Below, piece by piece: positions 42,687 to 51,743 of a DNA stretch of 64,000 bases. Source of the stretch: Saprospiraceae bacterium (lineage in GTDB: Bacteria > Bacteroidota > Bacteroidia > Chitinophagales > Saprospiraceae); the NCBI GenBank assembly GCA_029251525.1, contig JAQXDE010000057.1:62001-126000 (forward strand). The letters are read 5' to 3'. How positions within the stretch are numbered: the first letter of the stretch is position 1; each line of letters starts with the position of its first letter. The notes beneath the pieces were generated by a model. The model saw only the letters and a program-made list of their open reading frames with translations, searched no databases and was not told the DNA's origin. A program made the position numbers and the translations under genes.

Positions 42687-44141
42687 ATGATTTTTTTTTC
42701 AACAGCACTTCAATTAATTAAAAAGTTCTCACTCTTATTTTTCCTAACCTTTAGTTTTTCAATTATCTCTATTGGACAAGGGACTGTTTTGAATCCTGGT
42801 GATATCATGGTACTACAAATCGATGAAGATGAACAAGGAGTAAATTTTGATAATTTCATTTTTGTAACTTTTGTTGACTTGGTGGTTGGAACAACTATTT
42901 ATTTTACTGATTGTGGTGTTTTTCCTGGCACTGGTACTTTCACCGACCCAGCAGCTACAACAACAGGAGGTGTAGATCAATATCCGAATTGCCCAGAGGG
43001 AGCAGCAAAATTTGTTGCAGCATCGGCAATTGATGCTGGAAGTATATTTCAATTTTCAGGATCATCAAGTGGTTCGCAATTTTCTGATTTCAGTGATGCT
43101 TTAATCATCGGTCCAAAATTAGATTTTTACACCGCAGGTGATCAATGTATTGTTTTTCAAGATACAGATGGTGCTGGAGGATTAGACCCCTCTCAAAATC
43201 CTAAATTTATATTTATATTGAATGCAGATGCAGGTAACTTTACTTTCAATCCCTCACCCTATTATCTTGCTCCCTCCGGTGGTCAATTAAATGATGGTTC
43301 TGGAACAAGTGTGCCGACTGGATTAACAGCTTCAAATGTGCCCGAAGGTAGTGCAACCGCCATGGCTGTTGGAGAAGGGAGTGCAGAAATTGATAATGTT
43401 GTTTTTAATGGAACAGGGTTAATCCCATTTGTCAATGCTTCGACTGCTAAAATTGCCATACTTAAAGAGAATCCAGGTCCTTTAGGAGATGATGAAAGTA
43501 ATGGATTAAATTGGTTTGGTGAAAGTAACACTAGCCAAGGTGACGCAGATGATATGTTGTACTTCCAATACGAAGCTTTATTAGTTAATTCAGGGAATAT
43601 TTTACCAGTTGAATTAACCACTTTTATTGGAAGACCTAAAATAAAGACAATAGATCTCCACTGGGCTACTGCTTCTGAAACTAATAATGATTATTTTGTA
43701 ATAGAAAAAAGTACCAATGGAATTGACTTTGATGAAACATCTCGTATTGATGGTAATGGAACAACTAATATTCTATCCAATTATAACTGGACTGACAAGT
43801 CGCCAAGTGACGGTTTAAACTATTACAGATTACTTCAAATAGATTTTAATGGCGACAAGTCATATTCTAAAATAATTGCAATAGAATTTCAAGCAGATAG
43901 AAGTGATATTCAAATTTATCCAAATCCAGCTAAAAATGAATTGAATATCAATCTTCCGGAAAACTGGGGTAGGAATGAAACCTCGATAGTAATCTATGAT
44001 TTTTATGGAAAAGTAATTGATACTTTTACTAGCACATCTAGTTCATTCACTTTTCTTATAAACCATTTTCCAGCGGGATACTATAGACTTTCTGCGATCA
44101 ATAAAAGTAAAATTTTGAATACTTCCTTTGTGAAAAAGTAA
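42687..44141 (+). CDS. secreted protein with T9SS type A sorting tail, paralog 1
   Basis: The 484-residue protein has a signal peptide (about 1-30, ending SIGQ). The N-terminal part has GDIMVLQIDEDEQG, FVTFVDLVVGTTIYFTDCGVF and DQCIVFQDTDGAGGLDPSQN, a beta-sandwich-like domain shared by the next two genes. A linker NILPVELTTFIGRPKIKTI leads to a FnIII-like LHWATASETNNDYFVIEKS domain. The end has YPNPAKNELNINLPENW, IVIYDFYGKVID, and GYYRLSAINKSK...SFVKK, the type A T9SS signal. It is secreted across the outer membrane. The function of the N-domain is unknown. Confidence 0.88.
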   Translation: MIFFSTALQLIKKFSLLFFLTFSFSIISIGQGTVLNPGDIMVLQIDEDEQGVNFDNFIFVTFVDLVVGTTIYFTDCGVFPGTGTFTDPAATTTGGVDQYPNCPEGAAKFVAASAIDAGSIFQFSGSSSGSQFSDFSDALIIGPKLDFYTAGDQCIVFQDTDGAGGLDPSQNPKFIFILNADAGNFTFNPSPYYLAPSGGQLNDGSGTSVPTGLTASNVPEGSATAMAVGEGSAEIDNVVFNGTGLIPFVNASTAKIAILKENPGPLGDDESNGLNWFGESNTSQGDADDMLYFQYEALLVNSGNILPVELTTFIGRPKIKTIDLHWATASETNNDYFVIEKSTNGIDFDETSRIDGNGTTNILSNYNWTDKSPSDGLNYYRLLQIDFNGDKSYSKIIAIEFQADRSDIQIYPNPAKNELNINLPENWGRNETSIVIYDFYGKVIDTFTSTSSSFTFLINHFPAGYYRLSAINKSKILNTSFVKK

Positions 44142-45000
44142 ATAAATATGACTTTGTACTTTTATAACCTCTGTACAATTTAATCTGTTATATTTCCTAA
44201 ATCTATTTTCCGCTTAATATAAGAGAAATGGCAATTAGGGTAAAAATAAGTTGGAAATTTAGAAAACTGTTCATCTCAAAAATTTATCCTTTATTTTTAA
44301 TAAAAAAATAGAATCCGTCTTAAACTCAAAATAATTCCAATACTTTATTTCCTCCATAATTTAATCTGAATAATTAAAACCATACTTTTCTATATCATCA
44401 TTTGAATTATGTCTTAATCATATTCATAGAATATGGGTTTACGTACTTTAAATTAAAAGAATAGAAAAGGGTTTTTAGGCAATAAAAAAATCCTTCATGA
44501 AAAAAAATCGTGCATCTAATTAAATTATTACTTACTTTTGTTTATGAGTGTTTATGTTCTCCTCCAGACTAATGTTACACTCTGTTAGTTCTCCCCAGTC
44601 CAATCCGAATAATTCTAAAGCAATTACCCCAAATCCAACATTCTGTTAGTGTACTCTTTTAAGACTCATAGTATAATAAATCCATACTAAGTAAAAGGAT
44701 ATAAGATATAATAGAAAGTTAACATCCAAAATATTTTCTTAATTGAAAAACTAATATCTAATGTATTTTTTCATTTAAATCACTGTTTGATTGAGTATAT
44801 CCCCTTTCAAGCTCTATTAGTCTTTTACTTTAAATTACTTACGATTACCTATAGTTCTCCCAATTACCAATCAAAATAATTAAAAACCACATTTCCCCCA
44901 TCCAACATTTTGTCAATAATCTTAATTCTTCAAACTGATAGTCTGGAGATAAAAGCCTTTACATACTTAAATTATTTTTAACACTAAAAGGAAGTACACA
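44142..45000. other. 859-bp spacer with degenerate repeated leader sequence
   Basis: No intact gene is seen. Segments starting at 44588 and 44854 share GTTCTCCC, CCAATC, AATAATT, TTACCCC or TTTCCCCC, TCCAACATT(T/C)TGT, and a similar order for about 110 bp each. A third, weaker relative lies near 44331-44380. The copy at 44854 directly precedes paralog 2. The simplest reading is duplicated and decayed copies of the leader that accompanied the gene duplications. Confidence 0.45.
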
Positions 45001-46392
45001 ATGAATCTTTTTAATACAACAACACTTATTCTCAGAAAAATTTCATTTCTACTTTTTCTGATCTTTAGCTTCTCTTTATCCTCTAATGCTCAGGGAACAG
45101 TCCTAGCACCTGGTGATATAATGATTCTACAAATCGATGAAAACGATAAATTCATTTTCGTAACTTTTGTTGACCTAACGGTTGGTACAACTATTTACTT
45201 TACTGATTGTGGTGTTTTTCCTGGCACTGGTACTTTTACAGACACTGCGGAAGATCCTAATTATACTGCTTGTCCAGAAGGTTCTATAAAATTTGTTGCT
45301 TCTTCTTCCATAGAGGCAGGAACTATAATTCAATATGGGGATACAGTTGATCCTCAATTTTCTATTCATACTGATGCTATGATTACAGGTTCTGATATTG
45401 ATTTTACTTTTAATGGCGATCAAGTTGTTGTTTTCCAAGATACTGATGGTTCCTCAGGTTTTGAACCTTCTGAAAATCCTAGCTTCATATTTATCCTGAA
45501 CGCAAATGATGGAAATTTCACTTCTACGCCTAATCCTTCTTCAGGCAATGAATCTGGAACTAGTATTCCAATAGGATTAACAAAATTAAATTCACCGATA
45601 GGAAGTGCTACTGCAATGGCAGTTGGTACAGGGGATGGAGAATTTGATAATGTTATATTTAATGGAACTGGGTTAATACCTTTTCAAGGTTCCACTTTCT
45701 CAGAAAAGGTATTAAACGCTAAAATAGCGATTCTCGCAACTCCTGGAGCTACTAATGAAAGTAACGGAATAAACTGGTACGGGGAAAACAATACTGTTCA
45801 ATCTCCTGATCCATATTTCATTTACGAAGCGTTACTAATGAATTCAAGTAATATTTTACCGGTAGAATTAATTTCCTTTAACGGTAGACCAAAAGTAAAT
45901 ACTATCGAACTAGAGTGGATTACAGCTTCTGAAATTAATAATGATTATTTTACAGTAGAGAAAAGTACAAACGGTATTTACTTTAAAGAAGTAACTGATA
46001 TTAATGGTCGAGGAACAACTACTTTAAAATCTATTTATAATTGGGTAGATCAATCACCAGTTAATGGCCTCAACTATTATAGATTAAATCAAGTAGACTT
46101 CAATGGTGACAAGACTATTTCTAATATTATTGTGATAGAATTCGATACGGAAAGAGGTAAAATACAAGTTTATCCAAACCCTACGCTAGATGAAGTTAAC
46201 CTTAACCTTCCTGAAAACTGGGAAGGCGAAACTTCAATAATCATTTATGATTTTTATGGTCGATTAATCAATTCGTTCACTATTACTAATGGATTTTACA
46301 CTTTACCAGTTAATAATATTCCAGCAGGAATGTATCGATTATCTGCCACTAACAAACGAAATATTTTAAATACTACTTTTATCAAAAAGTAA
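45001..46392 (+). CDS. secreted protein with T9SS type A sorting tail, paralog 2
   Basis: The 463-residue protein has the same layout as the genes on both sides: signal peptide (ending SNAQ), GDIMILQIDENDKFIFVTFV, TVGTTIYFTDCGVFPGTG, CPEGSIKFVASSSIEAGTII, QVVVFQDTDGSSGFEPSENP, then NILPVELISFNGRPKVNTI and ASEINNDYFTVEKSTNGIYF. The tail has YPNPTLDEVNLNLPENW, IIIYDFYGRLINSF and GMYRLSATNKRN...TFIKK. It is shorter in the N-terminal loops than paralog 1. It is exported by the T9SS. Pairs of Cys (TDCGVF and NYTACPEG) may form a disulfide. Confidence 0.88.
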   Translation: MNLFNTTTLILRKISFLLFLIFSFSLSSNAQGTVLAPGDIMILQIDENDKFIFVTFVDLTVGTTIYFTDCGVFPGTGTFTDTAEDPNYTACPEGSIKFVASSSIEAGTIIQYGDTVDPQFSIHTDAMITGSDIDFTFNGDQVVVFQDTDGSSGFEPSENPSFIFILNANDGNFTSTPNPSSGNESGTSIPIGLTKLNSPIGSATAMAVGTGDGEFDNVIFNGTGLIPFQGSTFSEKVLNAKIAILATPGATNESNGINWYGENNTVQSPDPYFIYEALLMNSSNILPVELISFNGRPKVNTIELEWITASEINNDYFTVEKSTNGIYFKEVTDINGRGTTTLKSIYNWVDQSPVNGLNYYRLNQVDFNGDKTISNIIVIEFDTERGKIQVYPNPTLDEVNLNLPENWEGETSIIIYDFYGRLINSFTITNGFYTLPVNNIPAGMYRLSATNKRNILNTTFIKK

Positions 46393-46444
46393 TCAAACTT
46401 TAAAGAAAAATTACCTTTTAAATTTTTTTATTGAAAATAAAATC

Positions 46445-46489
46445 AATAAACTCCTGATTTTCTAAATGAAAATTAGGAGTTTATTTTTT
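46445..46489 (+). terminator. terminator of T9SS paralog 2
   Basis: AATAAACTCCT-GATTTTC pairs with GAAAATT-AGGAGTTTATT (one G-T) across a 5-nt loop and ends in T's. Confidence 0.88.
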
Positions 46490-46716
46490 AAGACCTGCAT
46501 TTAAACAAAAAATATCGTATATTTAATATAGTCGAATTAGGTCTGTTTTACCGCTAAAATTCTTTCCCAAAAGAAAAGCTGACCTTAGTTTCTCCAAATC
46601 CAATATTAACAATTAAACTCTAGCATAGTATTCTACTGCAACAACTCCACAAATAATTGTGCTCGAGGTGGGGTGTGAATTTATGCCTATTTTCTTTTAA
46701 TAAAAACAAATTAACC

Positions 46717-48123
46717 ATGAATAACTTTACAATAAATATCCTCCTGACTAGAAGGTTTTCCTCTATACTAGTTCTAGCCTTTGGTCTTTCTTTTACTTCC
46801 TTAGGGCAAACCCCAACTATTTTAGCTCCAGGTGACATCATGGTATTACAAATCGATGAAGGTAATATCGGAGCTGATAGATTTCTTTTTGTGACATTTG
46901 TGGACTTATCGGTTGGGACAACTATTTACTTCACAGATTGTGGTGTCTTTCCCGCAGGGTCTTTCACCGATGTAAGTAATCATCCTAATTATACTTCTTG
47001 TCCGGAAGGTGCAACAAAATTTGTGGTTTCGTCTCCTGCAGAGGCAGGGACTATATTTCAATATATAGGGGGGCAAAGTGGTGGTACACAATTCTCTCCT
47101 CACACTGATAACTTGATCACTGGCTCTATAGACTTTACATATAGCGGTGATCAAGTTATTGTTTTTCAAGATGCAGCAAATCCAGGTGGATCAGCACAAC
47201 CGTCCGCCAATCCTGCGTTTATATTTGCATTAAATGGAAATGATGGAAATTTTAATTCCACACCCTTACCGTCTTCAGCTGATCAATCTGGAACAAGTGT
47301 ACCGTCATTATTGAATACTATGAATTCACCTGCAGGTAGTGCTACAGCCTTGGCAGTTGGTACAGGGAATGGAGAATTTGATAATATTGTATTTAATGGC
47401 ACGGGACTTATACCGTTTATGGGTTCCACTCTAGCGGAAAAAATTACGAACGCTAAAATAGCAATTCTTGCAACTCCTGGAGCTACTAATCAAAGTAATG
47501 GAATGAACTGGCTTGGTGAGGATAATACGAGTACGAATCCATTATATGCTGATTACGAAAATTTACTCATCAATTCACTCAATATTTTACCTGTCGAATT
47601 AACATCTTTCCAAGCAAGACCAAAAGTAAAGTCAATCGACCTCCAATGGGTAACTGCTTCTGAAACCAACAACGATTATTTTGCAGTAGAAAAAAGTACT
47701 AATGGTATTGATTTTGAAGAATTAACCGAAATTGATGGCAAAGGCACCACTATTCTAGAATCTTATTATAATTGGATCGATCGATCCCCTAATAACGGAT
47801 TAAATTATTATAGACTACTCCAAGTAGATTTTGATGGTGTCAAATCCTACTCAAATATACTTGCAATTGAATTTAAATCAGATAGAGATAAAATACAATT
47901 ATACCCAAACCCAGTAATCCTTGAGGTAAATATCAACCTCCCTGAAAACTGGAAAGGTGAATCATTGATAATTTTACACGATTTTTATGGACGTTTAATT
48001 AATTCGTTTACCGTTTCCTCTGGGTCAGTAACTTTCCCAGTTGACAATATTCCATCAGGATTTTATCGAATTTCTGCAACTAACAATAGCAAAAATCTAA
48101 ATACAACTTTCATAAAAAGGTAA
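46717..48123 (+). CDS. secreted protein with T9SS type A sorting tail, paralog 3
   Basis: I start at the ATG at 46717, not the ATG 60 bp upstream, because MNNFTINILLTRRFSSILVL opens the signal peptide (ending SLGQ). The 468-residue protein repeats the layout: GDIMVLQIDEGNIGADRFLF, SVGTTIYFTDCGVFPAG, NYTSCPEGATKFVVSSPAEA, FQDAANPGGSAQPSANP, NILPVELTSFQARPKVKSI and ASETNNDYFAVEKSTNGIDF. The tail has YPNPVILEVNINLPENW, LHDFYGRLINSF and GFYRISATNNSK...TFIKR. Its N-terminal loops differ from both neighbours, which suggests diversification after duplication. Confidence 0.88.
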   Translation: MNNFTINILLTRRFSSILVLAFGLSFTSLGQTPTILAPGDIMVLQIDEGNIGADRFLFVTFVDLSVGTTIYFTDCGVFPAGSFTDVSNHPNYTSCPEGATKFVVSSPAEAGTIFQYIGGQSGGTQFSPHTDNLITGSIDFTYSGDQVIVFQDAANPGGSAQPSANPAFIFALNGNDGNFNSTPLPSSADQSGTSVPSLLNTMNSPAGSATALAVGTGNGEFDNIVFNGTGLIPFMGSTLAEKITNAKIAILATPGATNQSNGMNWLGEDNTSTNPLYADYENLLINSLNILPVELTSFQARPKVKSIDLQWVTASETNNDYFAVEKSTNGIDFEELTEIDGKGTTILESYYNWIDRSPNNGLNYYRLLQVDFDGVKSYSNILAIEFKSDRDKIQLYPNPVILEVNINLPENWKGESLIILHDFYGRLINSFTVSSGSVTFPVDNIPSGFYRISATNNSKNLNTTFIKR

Positions 48124-48173
48124 AATATTTATTCAAAGTATTTCCTATTTCGACTTAGATAAAAACAGTAAAT

Positions 48174-48214
48174 AAAAAAGCCCCAACTTCCAAATAAAAA
48201 GTTGGGGCTTTTTT
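48174..48214. terminator. bidirectional terminator between paralog 3 and comM
   Basis: A perfect stem with core AAGCCCCAACTT and AAGTTGGGGCTT has T-runs on both strands. It ends paralog 3 (plus) and comM (minus). Confidence 0.92.
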
Positions 48215-48311
48215 GAAACCTTTCCAATCCAATCATACCCTCTTTTGATATTTTCTCTCAAAAAATATGCTTTTCAAAATTTTATTAAAATAGGACCTTA
48301 TCAAATAAAAA

Positions 48312-49868
48312 TTACCCAGCCCACCCCTCTCTATCCAAACTTCGATACTGAATTGCCTCTGCCAAATGCTCAATCTTTATGTTTCCACTTCCTGCCAAGT
48401 CTGCTCCTGTTCGAGCTACTTTCAAAATTCGATCATACGCTCGTGCAGACAATTGCAATTTTTCCATCGCAGTTCTTAATAATGTAATTCCAGCTTTATC
48501 CAACTGACAAACTTCTCGAACCATTCGGCTTGGCATCTGCGCATTACTATAAATTGTTGGATAATCTTGAAACCTTTTTACTTGGATTTCTCTAGCTTTA
48601 ATGACTCGTTCCACTATCTTCCCACTGGTTTCTTTAGATGGCGTATAATCTGCTAACTCTTCATAACTTACAGGCGTAACTTCTACATGTAAATCTATTC
48701 GATCTAAAAGCGGTCCCGAAATTTTATTCAAATATCTTTTCACTACTCCAGGACTACATACACATTCTTTGTCAGGATGATTATAAAATCCACAAGGACA
48801 GGGATTCATACTTGCCACTAACATAAAACTCGCAGGATAATCAACCGTAACTTTTGCCCTAGATATAGTTACTTTTCGTTCCTCCATTGGTTGACGCATC
48901 ACCTCCAAAACGGTTCGCTTAAACTCGGGCAACTCATCTAAAAACAAAACACCATTATGCGATAACGAAATTTCTCCAGGCATAGGATTCGATCCTCCTC
49001 CAACCAAAGCAACATCACTTATTGTATGATGAGGAGATCGAAAGGGACGAGTTGAAACTAAAGCAGAATTGACAGGAAGCACCCCTGATACAGAGTGAAT
49101 CTTTGTAGTCTCCAATGCTTCATGTAAACTTAATGGTGGTAAAATAGTTGGGAGTCTTCTTGCAAGCATCGTCTTCCCTGCTCCAGGTGGACCAATCAAA
49201 ATTACATTGTGTCCACCTGCTGCTGCAATCTCAAGCGCACGCTTGATATTCTCTTGACCTTTCACATCAGAGAAATCAACAGAGTATATATCTTGTGTCT
49301 CTTCAAAAATTGACCGGGTATCGACTATAACAGGCCGTAACTCATTTTTCTTATTAAAAAAGTCAACAACTTCTCTTAAATTCTCAATTCCATAAACATT
49401 TAGATTATTTACAATAGCTGCTTCTCTTGCATTTTCTTTAGGTAAAAATAAACCTTTAAAACCCTCCTTTCTTGCTTGAATCGCTATAGGCAATGCTCCT
49501 TTGATAGGCCGTAATCCTCCATCTAAAGATAACTCTCCCATAAAAACATATTTATCCAACTCTTCAAATTCCATCTGACCAGTACTAGCCAATAATCCGA
49601 TCGCAATAGGTAAATCATAGGAGGAACCTTCTTTTCGTAAATCAGCTGGAGCAAGATTAACCACTAACTTGACTCGTAACATCCGCATACCTATATTTTT
49701 AATTGCAGCTTCGATTCGTGCAAACCCCTCTCGAACAGCACTATCGGGTAAACCAACTAAATTAAAAAAATCTTTTCCATCCCTTGCCTCTCCTCCTGTG
49801 TTGACCTCGACTGTGATAGTTTGAGCTTCAACTCCTTGGACGGCACTTGCGTAAGTTTTTACTAGCAT
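48312..49868 (-). CDS. comM: YifB/ComM-family Mg-chelatase-like AAA+ ATPase
   Basis: The 518-residue protein has the N-terminal Lon-like ChlI domain (MLVKTYASAVQGVEAQTITV, NLVGLPDSAVREG, DLPIAIGLLASTG). A Mg-chelatase ATPase follows with Walker A GPPGAGKT (226-233), FRSPHHTISDVALVGGG, NGVLFLDELPEF and SMNPCPCGFYNHPDKECVC, whose Cys residues bind Zn. The C-terminal sensor region has ARAYDRILKVARTGADLAGS. ComM is a hexameric helicase that promotes branch migration during natural transformation; the function here is taken from the family. It is single, with a terminator shared with paralog 3. Confidence 0.93.
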   Translation of the reverse strand: MLVKTYASAVQGVEAQTITVEVNTGGEARDGKDFFNLVGLPDSAVREGFARIEAAIKNIGMRMLRVKLVVNLAPADLRKEGSSYDLPIAIGLLASTGQMEFEELDKYVFMGELSLDGGLRPIKGALPIAIQARKEGFKGLFLPKENAREAAIVNNLNVYGIENLREVVDFFNKKNELRPVIVDTRSIFEETQDIYSVDFSDVKGQENIKRALEIAAAGGHNVILIGPPGAGKTMLARRLPTILPPLSLHEALETTKIHSVSGVLPVNSALVSTRPFRSPHHTISDVALVGGGSNPMPGEISLSHNGVLFLDELPEFKRTVLEVMRQPMEERKVTISRAKVTVDYPASFMLVASMNPCPCGFYNHPDKECVCSPGVVKRYLNKISGPLLDRIDLHVEVTPVSYEELADYTPSKETSGKIVERVIKAREIQVKRFQDYPTIYSNAQMPSRMVREVCQLDKAGITLLRTAMEKLQLSARAYDRILKVARTGADLAGSGNIKIEHLAEAIQYRSLDREGWAG

Positions 49869-50215
49869 TTGGTAGAGGGTAATTATTTAGAAAGTATGTT
49901 TATTACTTCGCTAAAATAGATAGATTTTTTATTTTATTTACAAAAAATGAAAGTATAGCGAGAAACAATATGTGTAGTAATTGTTTAACACTTCATAAAG
50001 TGAATCATCAGTTCACTTTTCCTTTTTACAATAAAATACCTGTCACATTAATCTCAATTCTTTCTATATTTCTGACTATTTATACATGGTTTTTGAAAGT
50101 AATATGTTGTAGTAAATTGCACAAAATGATCTAGTGTAAATCATAGCATATTGCCAATGTTTGTTTTTATATTTTCCAAAATATCAGACTCAATTTTGCC
50201 CTAAACTAATTTAGT
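49869..50215. other. 347-bp divergent region before the PorG-like gene
   Basis: A short hairpin AAAGTGAA/TTCACTTT (49997-50019) is followed by TCCTTTTTAC and could be a terminator of a small unannotated transcript or a leader element. No gene or clear -7 box is seen. Confidence 0.4.
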
Positions 50216-51040
50216 ATGAAACAACTTATTTCAATCGTAATTTTTTCATTTTTCACTTCTATAAATATTTATAGTCAACATTCAGAATTTGGATTTTTTG
50301 TTGGATTCTCAAACTATCATGGTGACCTTACTCCAAAAAATATGGAAGTATCCTCTTATGCGCCATCTTTTGGGGCATTTGGTAGATATAACTTTAATGG
50401 ACATATTGCAGCTAAAGTTCATTTTTATAAAGGTATCCTTCAAGGTTCCGACTATAAATCCCAAATCACTAAAGGGGAGCGTGCACGAAACTTAAGTTTT
50501 AAAACAGATATTTATGAATTGGGAGCACAGCTAGAATATAACTTTTTGGACTTTAAACTTAAAATCAACCATCATATTACTACTCCATATATTTTTGCTG
50601 GAGTAGCGGGGTTTTATTATAACCCACAAGCAGAAATTAACGGCCAATGGTTTGATCTTCAGCCTCTTGCAACCGAAGGCCAAGGGCTAGAAGGCAGTAA
50701 TATTGAACCATATCAGCAAACTTCTATTGCAATTCCAATGGGATTTGGTATAAAATTCAATATCAACCATTTAGCTAATATTGGTTTAGAGTTCGGTATG
50801 AGAAAAACATTTACAGATTATATCGACGATGTGAGTACGACATATCCTGACTTAAATATTTTGGCCATGGAACATGGAGATTTTGCAGCTGCCCTTTCTT
50901 ATCGAGTACCCGAATATAATCCGAGTGCTCTATCAAATCCAAAAGGAACTAATAGAGGTGATCCAACTAATAATGATTGGTATTTTTTTGGTGGAGTTAC
51001 TATTTCTGTAAATATTGGAAATGCAAGTGAATTTAAGTAA
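50216..51040 (+). CDS. porG: DUF6089/PorG-like outer-membrane beta-barrel of the T9SS
   Basis: The 274-residue protein has a signal peptide (ending IYSQ). The barrel starts with GFFVGFSNYHGDLTPKN, then SFGAFGRYNFNGHIAAKVHF, RARNLSFKTDIYELGAQLEY, TTPYIFAGVAGFYYNPQAEI, GQWFDLQPLATEGQG, and IGLEFGMRKTFTDYIDDVST. These are the conserved blocks of DUF6089 proteins, the family of PorG, an outer-membrane component of the T9SS. The C-terminus (GGVTISVNIGNASEFK) ends the barrel. PorG identity is inferred from these blocks and agrees with three T9SS substrates just upstream. Other T9SS genes are not in the window. Confidence 0.72.
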   Translation: MKQLISIVIFSFFTSINIYSQHSEFGFFVGFSNYHGDLTPKNMEVSSYAPSFGAFGRYNFNGHIAAKVHFYKGILQGSDYKSQITKGERARNLSFKTDIYELGAQLEYNFLDFKLKINHHITTPYIFAGVAGFYYNPQAEINGQWFDLQPLATEGQGLEGSNIEPYQQTSIAIPMGFGIKFNINHLANIGLEFGMRKTFTDYIDDVSTTYPDLNILAMEHGDFAAALSYRVPEYNPSALSNPKGTNRGDPTNNDWYFFGGVTISVNIGNASEFK

Positions 51041-51112
51041 AATTAGAAAATATCATTATCGAAAAAAATTTCCGATAATAATATTTTAAAAATTTGTTAT
51101 ATCATAACTATA

Positions 51113-51175
51113 AATAATTAATCAAAGAGCAGGTAATACTTTGAAAGTACCACCTACACTTATTGATTAATTATT
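51113..51175. repeat. nested inverted repeat, possible cruciform or structured RNA
   Basis: Outer arms AATAATTAATCAA (51113-51125) and TTGATTAATTATT (51163-51175) are perfect 13-bp complements. Inside lie AGGT/ACCT (51131-51134, 51152-51155) and TACTTT-G-AAAGTA (51137-51149), also perfect. The whole 63 bp can fold into one long interrupted stem. Confidence 0.55.
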
Positions 51176-51186
51176 TGCGCCTATTC

Positions 51187-51360
51187 TTATTCCTCCACAA
51201 CTTTTTTTTCAGTAGGTGTATCTTTTGTCAGTTCGGTATATAGGATTTTTAAAATTTTCTCTAAATATATGAACCCACTATCCCACTCATCGTCATGTTC
51301 TTTCGTCACATTTAGAGCTTTTATTTCCTCCTATGACATTCCTTTTATACTAAATCTAAA
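51187..51360 (-). pseudogene. decayed gene fragment with an in-frame stop
   Basis: On the minus strand the frame reads FRFSIKGMS, then a TAG at 51331-51333, then EEIKALNVTKEHDDEWDSGF and on through YLEKILKILYTELTKDTPTE to a stop at 51187. A frameshift lies further upstream, where a stop interrupts the frame. The sequence is protein-like (acidic, with a heptad-like end) but I cannot name its family. It is a remnant of a gene whose 3' end is partly intact. Confidence 0.4.
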
Positions 51361-51743
51361 GTGATATTAAATAACCATATCTAACTTTTATCGACCAAAG
51401 AACCATGACCAGTAATAATATCAGTTTTAAAATCAACCAAAAAAGTATTTTATTAATGTTTTTCAAAACAGCTCCCATATTCTTCTTTATTCTAAATCAA
51501 AAGAGAGATCTCTCTTTTGAAAAAATAAAAAGAGCAAAAAAAAATTGAAAATTGTTTCTTCATTATGTTGTCTATTTTTTTTAAGAAAATTTAATTCAGT
51601 GATACAGTTAATCCGAAGTTCCCATCTTTTCAACAAATAGCATGATTTTTGTCCCTTTTTTCAGGAAAAACCTCCGAAAAAAACTTACAAACCTATCTAA
51701 AGTTCCACTAAGACCTTATTACTTTTTTAGAAAAATAAAAAAC

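Larger units (their letters stand above)
51041..51743. other. 703-bp region with an inverted-repeat element and a decayed gene
   Basis: It holds a hairpin at 51047-51087 (AAAATAT-ATTATCG with its near complement), a nested inverted repeat at 51113-51175, and a decayed minus-strand frame at 51187-51360. No promoter for the gene at 51744 is obvious. Confidence 0.5.

Noticed and set aside
42687-48123. Tandem repeats as a possible CRISPR or transposon
   Set aside because: The similarity is between whole protein-coding genes with different loops; there are no short direct repeats with spacers, no terminal inverted repeats and no transposase.
51047-51087. Hairpin after the PorG-like gene as a terminator
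   Set aside because: The stem is AT-rich with mismatches and is followed by A's rather than a T-run.
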